A stretch of 64,000 nt of DNA from Euphorbia lathyris. Lineage: Eukaryota > Streptophyta > Magnoliopsida > Malpighiales > Euphorbiaceae. Positions 34,475 to 43,630 of this stretch are shown here, piece after piece. Location: NCBI RefSeq assembly GCF_963576675.1, contig NC_088916.1:9439001-9503000 (forward strand), given 5' to 3'. The translations under genes and the position numbers were made by a program. A model generated the notes under the pieces. It had not been told where the DNA came from, searched no databases, and worked only from the letters and a program-made list of their open reading frames with translations. How positions within the stretch are numbered: position 1 is the stretch's first letter; the number at the start of each line of letters is the position of its first letter.

Positions 34475-34590
34475 ATTAAGAATTTGTTCAAAAAAATAAT
34501 AATAATACATGCATATATTATATTATTATTTATACAGTCAATTTGTTTTTTTTGGTAGAAACAGGAAAAAAAATAAGCAAACAAAGAAAA

Positions 34591-35819
34591 CTAACCCGGG
34601 ATCAGCCTAGGAAGGCTAACCCCAATCCTATCCTCTAAAAGAAGAGACGAAAGAAAAATGGGAGGATCAGAAAGGGTAGAAACACCTAACATTCCCTCAT
34701 GCCCAGCTACCGCCAAGCGATCCGCAACCCGGTTCTGTTCCCTGTAGATGTGGCTGAACTTTAAGAACTCAAAGGAAGGGCGAAGCCTTAAAATAGCTTT
34801 GATAAGATTTTAACTGTTAAGACAAATAGCCTGGTTATCAGAAATCCTGTTGATAGCCTCCATGTTATCAGATTCCACAGATAACCTCTTTACACCCAGG
34901 CTAATGGCAAGCTTGATACCCGAGAGAATACCCCAAAGTTCTGCCGAAAAGGAAGAACCCATCCCTAGGTTCTGGTAAACCCAGCTAGCCAGGCGCCACC
35001 CGCATCACGAAGAACTCGTCCGGCAGCAATTTTGCCATTGCTAAGGCAGGAGCCATCCGTATTCAGCTTAACTACCCCTTCTCTAGGCTTGCTCCATCCA
35101 ACAAGGTGGACCTCTCTATTCTGGGTAGGCCTGGCAAGGGGATCCCCTTTGAAGCTCTCAGTAATAATAGATAGTTTTTTCGAGAAGAAATCAAGTAAGT
35201 CAGGAATCAGGACAGTTTTATCAGCAAAAAGCTCCTCGTTCCTCAACTTCCAAATCTGGTGACAGATGATAGCAAAGAAAATGTCACCATGCTCCATGTT
35301 AGCCATTAATTTTCCACTAGCACCATCAGAGAACTAGTCATACTCAGAGTGGGCCATGAAGGAAGGAAGAATGTGGTGAGGGAGAATCTTCTTCCAAACC
35401 TTTTTACTCTTAGAGCAATCCCTCAGAGCATGGCACAAAGTTTCATCATGGCCTCTGCATCTGCTGCAAGCTCCTGAATCCACCAAATGTCGTCTATGCC
35501 TATCCGAATTAGTAAGCAACATGTTCTTGACTCCCAGCCACAGGAAACTCCTAATACGGTAAGGGATTTTAAGGGCCCAAATGGACTTCCAAGTATCCGA
35601 GAGAGGATCGGCCCTGTTAGGGGTAAAAGCTTCAAAGGCTGACTTGCAAGAATAAGCGCCATTGTTAGTCAGGGCCCAGCAATGCCTGTCCTTGTCTTCC
35701 TCATGATTACTAATCTTAACTCCTCTAATTCTAAGGAGGGTCTCCAGGCTAAAGAAGGTATCAAACTTTTACCAGATCCAGTCTCCCTCCGAGTCCACCA
35801 CATCGGCAACTCTCCAGTT
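34591..35819 (-). pseudogene. LINE ORF2 C-terminal part (zinc tail and RNase H), broken
   Basis: This is the continuation of ORF2 after a frameshift near 35820. It opens NWRVADVVDSEG, has a TAA ~16 codons on, then the zf-RVT segment (LKIPYRIRSFLWLGVKN, CSRCRGHDETLCHALRDC). An in-frame TAG follows at 35334-35336. The RNase H domain (KLNTDGSCL) is interrupted by a 1-nt deletion near 34973 (GFTRT then stop), after which the expected frame continues to SLPRLIPG and the stop at 34591. The sister copies at 26315 and 56623 show the undamaged reading at some of these places. Confidence 0.85.
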
Positions 35820-38692
35820 ACGGAAGTTACTAGGCGGGGGGAGCTACACACCTCTATAAGAGGTTTGTCACCAATCCATGTATCATACCAGAAACTGATG
35901 GACTTACCATTACCCACCTCCAGGACAACCCCCGAGCAGAATTCTGCAAACACAGCGCTAAGCCCTTTCCAGAGGAAGGAACAACTGATAACTCTCTCTT
36001 TAGGGCCACCAAAGATTTTGTCTTTCCGATACTTACCACAGAGAAGACGAACCCAAAGAGAGGATGGGATTTGCCACATTCTCCAGAGAAGCTTCATCAA
36101 AAGGACTTTGTTATTGTCCTTAGCTTGTCTAATACCAAGACCCCCCTTGCTTTTCGGCTGGCAGACCTCCTTCCAAGGGACCAGGTGAATCTTTTTCCCT
36201 TCTCCAGACTCTCCCCAAAGGAAACGCCGGTTAATTTTGTCAAGCTCGTTAAGGACTGGCTCAGGAAGTCTACAGGCTTGCATGATATGATTAGGAGTCG
36301 CGCAATTAACAGACTGGATTAAAGAAAGACGACCTGCAAAGGAAAGAGAATTAGCTTTCCAACTAGCACACAAACCATTAGTTTTGTCCAAAGTTTCTTT
36401 AAAAGAGGCTTTGGAGACTCTGTCGCTGTGGAGAGGGACCCCAAGATACTTCCCCAAGGAGTGAGTCAGGGGAATGCCGGAAAGATCACTCAGCCTTCTG
36501 CACATGCCTTTGTCCATGTTCTTAGAGCACAGCATCCGAGACTTTTGGATATTAATCTTCTGGCCAGAAGCAGCACAGAAGCAATTAAGGATATCCATCA
36601 CCACACTAATTTGATCCTCATTCCCTTCTACGAAGAGCATCACATCATCAGCAAAGAACAAATGGGTAATAGGAGGACAATATTTGTTGATGGACATAGG
36701 ATGGAGAGTCCCCTTGCTCACAGCCTCTTGGATCAGGTGCGACAATCTTTCCATAGCAATAACAAAAAGGAAGGGGATCATAGGATCTCCTTGACGAATT
36801 CCCCTGGAGGGAGAGAACTCATCAGACATATCTCCATTGATCATAACCTGGAAAACAGGAGAGGAAATGCAATCCTCAATCAAGTTCCTCCAGCTTTCTG
36901 GGATACCAGCTTTTTTCAAACTATCTAGAAGAAAGCTCCAGTTTAGACGATCATAAGCTTTCTCCAGATCCAGTTTGAGAGCCACGATCCCTTTCCTACC
37001 TTTCTTCATCTTCATGGAATGGACCACCTCCTGGGCAATAACTACATTATCCATCATTTGCCTGCCAGGAACAAAACTCCCTTGATTCTGGCTTATAATC
37101 TCCGGAAGGATCCGCCGGATTCTATTAGCCACAATCTTAGTGATAGCTTTATATAACACATTGCAAAGACTGATTGGCCTCATCTGAAGAAAGGAGGAAG
37201 GTTTATCAACTTTTGGGATCAGAACTATGAGGGTTTTATTAACCAGCCTAATATCTTTGGAGCCACCAAAAACACCTAAAACAAAACTGTAAATGCCCTC
37301 CTTCACAGTATCCCAGTGTTTATGGTAGAAACTAGCAGGAATACCATCGATCCCTGGAGCCTTAGTAGCTCCGATACTGGAGAAAGCCAGATCAATTTCT
37401 TTCTGGTCAATAGGATGGAAGGCTTCCTTAATAGCATCCTCTGCCAACCTAGGAAAGGAAATCCCAGAGTGGGCACTAATCAAGTCCACCTCTTCCTCTT
37501 TAAAAAGGTCTTTATAGAACTCAAGGGCAAGGCGTCGAATATCTTCCTCCTCAAAGGCCCAATCACCATTGGAGTCTTTGATAGCATCGATCCTATTCCT
37601 CTGCCTCCTAATAATCGTTGAAAGGTGGAAAAACCTGGTATTCCGGTCCCCGTCCTTAATCCAAGCCTTCCTAGATTTCTGGAACCAAAGAAGCTCTTCC
37701 TGTCTAAGCACTGCTTCCAACTCATTTTGGAGAGATCTAAGCTGACAATTCAGACTGTGATTGAAGCGGATCTCCAAACAACGTTGAATGCCTTCCATCC
37801 TTCTTAAAAGTTTGTTTTTCCTTCTGATAATGTGGCCAAAGATGTTTTTATTCCATCCCACCACATTCCTCCTGAACCCCTCAGCGGCAAGAAGAACATT
37901 AGTGTGAGGTTGCCAATTGTTTTTAACAAAATTCTTAAACTCAGGATGTGAATCCCAAGCAACAAGATACCTAAAAGGTCTATTCCCTTTAAGCCGATTA
38001 CCTTTCACCAGTTTAATGAGGATAGGGCAATGGTCAGAATGACGGAAAGGAAGATTAAGCACGTTGATCTTGGGAAATCTATAAATTGCAGCAACATTAG
38101 CGTAAACTTTGTCTAAACGAACAAACACACTATTCCTTTTCCAGGTAAACTTGTGACCAGCGGCTCCCATGTCCGACAGCCCGCATAAATCCATACTCTG
38201 CTTGTGATTAAGGCACCGGTTCACATAATGATTACCCCCTCCTCTCTGATCACTCATAAGGGCAATGTCATTAAAGTCCCCAGCCACCAACCAAGCATCC
38301 ACCATGCTAGTACTAATAGAATACAGGATCTCCCACAGCCTTCTTCGGTTAGTCAAAACAGGATCAACATAAACAAAGGTGACAAAGAAAGGTTTATTAC
38401 CAGGGTAACACACCTTACTATGGATGAATTGATTGTCCATACTAATAATGTCAATATTAACTTGACCTGGCTTCCAAAAGAGCCAAATCCCCCCTGCTCG
38501 TCCAGTAGCCTCCGATCTGACACAACTCCAATTCTTAAACTTTCTAACCACTTCATCTGCTTTGGAACCACTAACCTTGGTCTCTAGAAGATCAAAACAA
38601 GAAGGATTAAATTGCTTAATAAGGTCATTAACATGGATGCGGGTTGCCTTGCTCGCCGCACCTCTAACATTCCAAACAAAAAAGTCCATCAA
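35669..38692 (-). CDS. LINE ORF2: endonuclease and reverse transcriptase
   Basis: A 1007-residue open frame. Residues 1-~225 are the AP-endonuclease domain (FVWNVRGAAS, LLETKV, VAGDFND, RHSDHCPIL), which nicks target DNA. From about 440 comes the reverse transcriptase: IPKVDKPS, RPISLCNVLYK, QNQGSFVPGRQ, ALKLDLEKAYDR with the first Asp, GIRQGDPMIPFLF and the catalytic FADDVMLF. The last ~40 residues (from about WWTRRETG) are out of register: a frameshift near 35820 moves the true continuation to another frame. ATG lies ~30 nt past the ORF1 stop, so reinitiation from a bicistronic RNA is likely, as in related LINEs. Long intact RT suggests a fairly young copy. Confidence 0.93.
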   Translation of the reverse strand: MMDFFVWNVRGAASKATRIHVNDLIKQFNPSCFDLLETKVSGSKADEVVRKFKNWSCVRSEATGRAGGIWLFWKPGQVNIDIISMDNQFIHSKVCYPGNKPFFVTFVYVDPVLTNRRRLWEILYSISTSMVDAWLVAGDFNDIALMSDQRGGGNHYVNRCLNHKQSMDLCGLSDMGAAGHKFTWKRNSVFVRLDKVYANVAAIYRFPKINVLNLPFRHSDHCPILIKLVKGNRLKGNRPFRYLVAWDSHPEFKNFVKNNWQPHTNVLLAAEGFRRNVVGWNKNIFGHIIRRKNKLLRRMEGIQRCLEIRFNHSLNCQLRSLQNELEAVLRQEELLWFQKSRKAWIKDGDRNTRFFHLSTIIRRQRNRIDAIKDSNGDWAFEEEDIRRLALEFYKDLFKEEEVDLISAHSGISFPRLAEDAIKEAFHPIDQKEIDLAFSSIGATKAPGIDGIPASFYHKHWDTVKEGIYSFVLGVFGGSKDIRLVNKTLIVLIPKVDKPSSFLQMRPISLCNVLYKAITKIVANRIRRILPEIISQNQGSFVPGRQMMDNVVIAQEVVHSMKMKKGRKGIVALKLDLEKAYDRLNWSFLLDSLKKAGIPESWRNLIEDCISSPVFQVMINGDMSDEFSPSRGIRQGDPMIPFLFVIAMERLSHLIQEAVSKGTLHPMSINKYCPPITHLFFADDVMLFVEGNEDQISVVMDILNCFCAASGQKINIQKSRMLCSKNMDKGMCRRLSDLSGIPLTHSLGKYLGVPLHSDRVSKASFKETLDKTNGLCASWKANSLSFAGRLSLIQSVNCATPNHIMQACRLPEPVLNELDKINRRFLWGESGEGKKIHLVPWKEVCQPKSKGGLGIRQAKDNNKVLLMKLLWRMWQIPSSLWVRLLCGKYRKDKIFGGPKERVISCSFLWKGLSAVFAEFCSGVVLEVGNGKSISFWYDTWIGDKPLIEVCSSPRLVTSVTGELPMWWTRRETGSGKSLIPSLAWRPSLELEELRLVIMRKTRTGIAGP

Positions 38693-38722
38693 AAAGGAAG
38701 ACTACTGACACAAGCCCATACC

Positions 38723-40466
38723 CTAGATCAGGTATTTATTCGGGGCTCCGAAGAGCCTAGAGGAGGTGCCAGAAGGCCCCCTTTTCTCCCAAGAATCCAA
38801 CCCACTATGGTTCTTTTTAGGGTTAGCTTTGGGTTTCTTCATATTCAACTTATTGACTCCCATAGGTTTTCCAATCGGAACATCAACAAGAGGTTTCAGG
38901 TTACTAACCTCATTATTCATCACTTTCCCTGTTGAGAGAAAGGTCTGGGAACTCCCTTTGGCATCAGCTTTAGAGGCAAAGAGAGGATTAATAGATTCAC
39001 CTAGGATGGAGGCTGGCTCAGCCGATTCGAGGCCTGGCATGCTTAACTCCATATGCTCATTAGAGGGATCCGAGTCCTGTCCCTCCTCCATAGTCAGGAC
39101 ACCGAACCTTGACCCCGAACCGGATGCTGAATCCACACCAGCATCACCACCTCTCTTGATGTCAGGGGACCTACACTTGATCTCATGAGCAATATGGAGG
39201 GAGGACATCTCTTTACTGATATCTGGAGAAGGAATCCTAGCAGCATTAGCTCGTGGCTTCCTTCTAACCGACCTTTTGGCAAGCATCCATAGGCCAAAAT
39301 TCCTTCCTTTACCTTGACTCTCCTCAGCTCTACCTATGATAGGTGCTACCCTCTCCTCCACCACCTGCCTCTTTTTAGGACATCCATCATAGGTATGGCC
39401 AAACATGCCACACTCATAGCAGATATTGTGTAGACCTTCATATTCAATATGAAAGACCTTATTCTGAACACAGAATTTGGACAGAAGAGGCTTAGCGAGA
39501 TCAATGTCAATACAAACCCTGGCGAACTTGCCCCTCACTGCCCCAACGGTAGTCTTATCAACATGGTGAACCTTCCCAATAAGGCCACCAATCTTATTCA
39601 AGAATCTTTCATTGTAGTATTCAATAGGTAGACCTGGGAATCTAACCCAAGTAAGGATCATGTTCACAGAGCAATCATAAGGATTGAAATTTGGGACCCA
39701 TGGCCTCAGCGGCAAAACATGATTGGAGATAATATAAGGTCCACCATTAACAACAGCATTGAAATCTTCAGCCCTTGTAAATTTAATGACATATAGCATT
39801 TTCAAGGTCTGTAATGGTAACCTTTCCCTTCTTCGCCCATTGTGCTTGGATCCTCTGGGCAAAGTAATTGAAACTAATCCTTTTCCCAAGGACCGTGACA
39901 ATTAAGGATAACTTCCACTTCGATCTAAGGATTCGTTTATCTTCAGAGGAAAGACGGATCACTGGGCACAGCGGGTCCTCTTGATCTCCATCTTCAGCAT
40001 CAGAGTCGGAGAAAAGTTCCTCAGACTCATCCTCGATAATATCATCCTCCAATATGGGTTCCTCCTCAACTACCCCTAGCACCTTATCTCTCCAGGAAAC
40101 TTTCCCCATATCGTTTTCCACAGTGAGATTATTCACCTTATCTACCGGTTTCCAAGAACCCGAATTAGTATTAGGGTATATGGTATTTTGGCCCACCGCC
40201 CCCTGGGCCAGCGGTCCAGCCCCCGGGACAATCTCCGCCTCACAATTTGCCCTAGATCCAGGGGCAACTGCCGACAACTTTGTCTGGGCAGCAGCCCCCA
40301 TCGATTGCACAACCGCCGCAGCAGCCCCCATAGCCGCGGTTCCCTCCTGCTCACAGCCCTGCGCGGTGCGGGCCGCGTCTCCCTCCGCATCTGGGCGCCT
40401 CTCACCCTCATCACCCATGCCCCTCGCCAAACCTCCCTCGGCACTCCCCGGCATCCCGCGCACCAT
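38723..40466 (-). pseudogene. LINE ORF1: DUF4283 RNA-binding protein, one frameshift
   Basis: The start is taken as the ATG at 40466 (MVRGMPGSAEGG); codons further upstream belong to the inserted LTR. The first ~110 residues are Ala/Gly-rich and GC-rich, then an acidic stretch (EEEPILEDDIIEDESEE), then DUF4283 (RSKWKLSLIVTVLGKRI, WAKKGKVTITDLENA). A frameshift near 39797 moves the rest to the 39901-38723 frame: YVIKFTRAEDFNAVV, GGPYIISNHVLPLRPW, WVRFPGLPIEYYNE, FARVCIDIDLAKPL and a CYECGMFGHTYDGC zinc knuckle. ORF1 proteins coat LINE RNA. The C-terminal ~200 residues are Lys/Ser-rich and unstructured. Confidence 0.88.
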
Positions 40467-40471
40467 CGCCT

Positions 40472-41814
40472 TGTTGAAACACCTTTCCACATGATTTTGA
40501 TTTGACAAAATTATTTAAGTAAAATTAAATATATTCTAAACATACTAAGTTTAAATGCTTTGATTTATTACACTAATGTGTTTGTTCAATGTTGAGTTAA
40601 ATTGTTTATAAGACATAAAGACTAAAAGGCTTAAAGCTCAATACGGAAGTCAAAGCCCAAGTCAAACAGATCAAGACCACTCGGCCCGCGTGTGCAAAAC
40701 GCTGTCGTTGTGTACAAAACGCAGCTCAGCGAAAGAAGGATCGAGAAGACCTTCGTTGAACAACTTCGGAACGAAGCTGCTGAGTTGTATCGACAAAGAG
40801 TACAAGACAGCAGCTGAGCAAGAACAACTTCCAGACAAAGTATTTCTACTTTGGGTAAAGTTCAGAAGACACAGAAAGCTGTCTAGTTGACCTTACCATA
40901 AATGGAGAGACATTCTGCCGGACTGACTAAAAGCTGCTCAGTACTGACCGAAGACAGAAGATACTTGAATCTGATTGGCCAAGAGCACTGAGCAAGACTG
41001 AGTGACAACGACAGGAAGCCGTTTCCCTCCAACGGTTATTTCAAAATTCGAAATAACTGATGCCTCAGACGTCTCTATAAATAGGGCCTTTCATTTGCTT
41101 CATTCGATGCAGATCTTCATCAAGCCATTACGCTGACCAAAATTCTACTCGAAGTTCTGTGAGAAAAAGCAAAGCAAATACTTACACCAAATTCTATATC
41201 TTTCGTGTAAAAGTCTAGAGTGATTATTCAATCATCTAAGGTGTCTTAGCAATTGTTGTTTAGGACAAATCTTTATCATTTCTAGAGATTAGAAAGGAGA
41301 GGCTGAGTACTCGGTTATAGTACTCAGCGAGAGATTAGGAGTGAGTAGAGGTATAGAGGAAGGTACTCTTGTTATACTCAGCTTCTAAGTTGTAAAAGGT
41401 TTGATGCTCTACTGTTAAAGAGCTCAGTAGAGAATTTGAAAGCTCGGAACGTGTTCCGGGGACAGGACGTAGGCTTAGAGGCCGAACCTGGATAAATCTG
41501 CTGAGTAACATCTTTCTAACCTTAAACTCCTTAATATATATATTGCTTGCTTAAACAAAACTGACCAAGTAAAGAGGTCACGCTAAGTTGTGTGTATTGA
41601 GTATCTGAGTTCAGGAATAGACCCAAGTGCTATCTCCTGACTCAAAGAAAGAAGCTGACTTAGTCACCAGTTGACTAAGCTAGTGTCTTAATTTACACAG
41701 CGCGCTGTGTAATCCTTTTTCAAAGAAAAAGAAGTCAGCCTTAACGTACTAAAATTTTAAATAGTTCATATCCCCCCCCTTGGAACTAACTTGTTACGTT
41801 ATAAGGGACCAACA
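40472..41814 (+). repeat. 5' LTR of Sirevirus-like element 1
   Basis: Starts TGTTGAAACACC and ends ACCAACA, two bases before the primer-binding site. It has a TATA box at 41076-41083 and several GCTGAG/CTCAGC words. Its start and end match the LTR at 59561-60958, but the middle is clearly diverged from it. Confidence 0.88.
41076..41083 (+). promoter_or_regulatory. LTR TATA box, element 1
   Basis: TATAAATA followed by aggg. Transcription would start ~30 bp downstream, making R/U5 about 700 bp. Confidence 0.65.
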
Positions 41815-41816
41815 AG

Positions 41817-41828
41817 TGGTATCAGAGC
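41817..41828 (+). other. Primer-binding site (initiator Met-tRNA)
   Basis: TGGTATCAGAGC, two bases after the LTR, complementary to the 3' end of plant initiator Met-tRNA, the usual copia minus-strand primer. Confidence 0.9.
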
Positions 41829-41876
41829 TTAAAAGCTCACTGTGAAAGGTTTAACTACCTTGAGCTGATCCCCACT

Positions 41877-43619
41877 ATGGCTGAAAACAGTACTCGATTT
41901 CTCCCAGGAAACCAGACAACTCAGGTCTTACCTGAGGGGCTGTCCATTACTTGGCCTCCCCTATTCTTCGGGTCTAACTACACCTTCTGGAAGAATAGGA
42001 TGAAAAACTTTATTCAGGCAACAAATATGAGTGCATGGCTTTCAATAGTCCAAGGCCCATTTGTTCCTGTTGAAGTTGTGGCTGGCCAAACAGTTGTCAA
42101 AGCTGAGGCCAAATGGACAGAAGATGATCTCAAGAAGCTACAAAATCACGCTTCGGCTATAAACATGCTTCATTGTGCACTTGATGCTGCAGAATATAAC
42201 AAGATTTCAGGTTGTGAGTCGGCGCAAGAGATCTGGAAGATGCTGGAGGTCACCTACGAAGGAACCAACAAAGTGAAGGAATCCAAAGTGAACCAGCAGA
42301 TGAGAATGTACGAGCTGTTCGAAATGAACGATGATAAAGGAATCTCTGACATGAATGCAAGGTTTACAAACATCATCAACGAGCTCAAGAGACTTGGGAA
42401 GATCTTCACTGAGGAAGAACAAGTCAAGAAGATTCTTAGGAGTCTTCCTAAAAACTGGCAAGCAAAGAAGACCGCTGTTGAGGAAGCTCAAGACTTAACC
42501 ACCTATAAGTATGATGAACTCATCGGCTCACTGCTGACCCATGAGATCTCGATGAAGAATTTCGAGGTGAAGGAAAATTCTGAAGACAAGAAGCAAAAGT
42601 CTCTTGTCATGAAAGCTGACTCCACTGATGGAAGCTCAACAGACGATGAAGAGATGGCTATGTTCACCAGAAAGATGAAAAGGCTATTCAAAAAGAATGA
42701 CAAATATTCTAAGAAGCCTTATAAAAAGTTTGATAAGTACAAAGCTGACTCCAGCGACAACAAGTACAAGAAGGACAGCTCAAAGCCCATTACATGCTTT
42801 GAATGTCATCAAACTGACCATATCAAGTCAAGCTGTCCCTCGCTGAGGAAAGAAAGAAAGAACGGCAAGAAGGCAATGGTGGCAACCTGGAGTGATAGTG
42901 ATGATTCATCATCATCTGAAGCTGATGCCACTGAGTCAGCGAAGATTTGTTTCATGGCTGATGAACTTGCTGAGCCATGTGTTTCTGAGCATGCTGACCC
43001 CTCCATTGCTTCTGACGATGAGGAACATTCAACTGAGGTAATATCACTACCCTTGCTCAGAAATGAAATGGTTAATGCCCTGAGTGACCTCTACACACTT
43101 GTCAAAAAGTTTAATAAAAAGGTTAGAGCACTCAGCAGGCGATGTGACGAGGTTGAGGAGGTCAAACTGAGTGACATTCGATATCTTCTTCAGGACAACT
43201 CAGATTTGCATAGTAACATTGGAATTATGCAAAAGTTTGTCTCTGAGGTCCAATCAGATTCTAAGAAACCGAGGAAGGACGTCACATCCATTCAGAACCA
43301 ACTAAAGGTTCCAAACAAAAGAAATATTCCTCTGAATACTCAGTACCGAAGTACTGGTCAGCAGAGATGGAATCCTCAGCGGAATGTCCAGTGTGACTTC
43401 TGTGGGAAGAAAGGACACACCACAAAGGTGTGCTGGCACGCTCAGCACTGGGGTGCTGACCAGTCAGTGAGACATCCTAAACGGAAAGTCAGCTGTGACT
43501 TCTGTGGAAAGAATGGCCATATTGTCCAAGTATGCCGCCATAAAATAAAACATGATGCTTTACCTATTGAACCTAACAAGCAAGGACCCAAAAAGAATTG
43601 GGTACCTAAAAGTAACTAG
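41877..43619 (+). CDS. Gag of Sirevirus-like element 1
   Basis: 580 residues. The N-terminal half is the copia gag (UBN2-like) fold: FGSNYTFWKNRMKNFI, ALDAAEYNKISGCESAQEIW, EVTYEGT, LRSLPKNW and EEAQDLTTYKYDELIGSL. A basic/acidic linker leads to a first knuckle, CFECHQTDHIKSSC (about 303-316; Asp where Gly is usual). After an acidic Ser-rich stretch and a coiled-coil-like helix (LLRNEMVNALSDLYTLVKKF) come two more knuckles, CDFCGKKGHTTKVC and CDFCGKNGHIVQVC, at the C-terminus. Gag forms the particle that packages element RNA. It ends WVPKSN and TAG, the same place as in element 2 (WVPKNE, TAG). Intact frame. Confidence 0.9.
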   Translation: MAENSTRFLPGNQTTQVLPEGLSITWPPLFFGSNYTFWKNRMKNFIQATNMSAWLSIVQGPFVPVEVVAGQTVVKAEAKWTEDDLKKLQNHASAINMLHCALDAAEYNKISGCESAQEIWKMLEVTYEGTNKVKESKVNQQMRMYELFEMNDDKGISDMNARFTNIINELKRLGKIFTEEEQVKKILRSLPKNWQAKKTAVEEAQDLTTYKYDELIGSLLTHEISMKNFEVKENSEDKKQKSLVMKADSTDGSSTDDEEMAMFTRKMKRLFKKNDKYSKKPYKKFDKYKADSSDNKYKKDSSKPITCFECHQTDHIKSSCPSLRKERKNGKKAMVATWSDSDDSSSSEADATESAKICFMADELAEPCVSEHADPSIASDDEEHSTEVISLPLLRNEMVNALSDLYTLVKKFNKKVRALSRRCDEVEEVKLSDIRYLLQDNSDLHSNIGIMQKFVSEVQSDSKKPRKDVTSIQNQLKVPNKRNIPLNTQYRSTGQQRWNPQRNVQCDFCGKKGHTTKVCWHAQHWGADQSVRHPKRKVSCDFCGKNGHIVQVCRHKIKHDALPIEPNKQGPKKNWVPKSN

Positions 43620-43630
43620 TTACAGTGCAG

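Larger units (their letters stand above)
34545..40471 (-). mobile_element. Nearly full-length L1-type LINE
   Basis: On the minus strand the order is ORF1 (DUF4283 plus zinc knuckle), ORF2 (endonuclease, reverse transcriptase, zinc tail, RNase H), a 3' end and a short poly(A) (T8 at 34546-34553). The 5' side stops at 40471, only 6 bases ahead of the ORF1 ATG, where a Sirevirus LTR begins, so the LINE 5' leader has been displaced by that insertion or lost. Frameshifts and stops in both ORFs show it is inactive. It is the parent subfamily of the truncated copy at 26269-27284. Confidence 0.93.

Noticed and set aside
36428..36928. 166-aa plus-strand open frame
   Set aside because: It lies antisense to the LINE reverse transcriptase and has no domain.
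40142..40505. GC-rich open frames on both strands over the LINE ORF1 start
   Set aside because: They are shadows of the Ala/Gly-rich N-terminus of ORF1. Only the minus frame continues into DUF4283.
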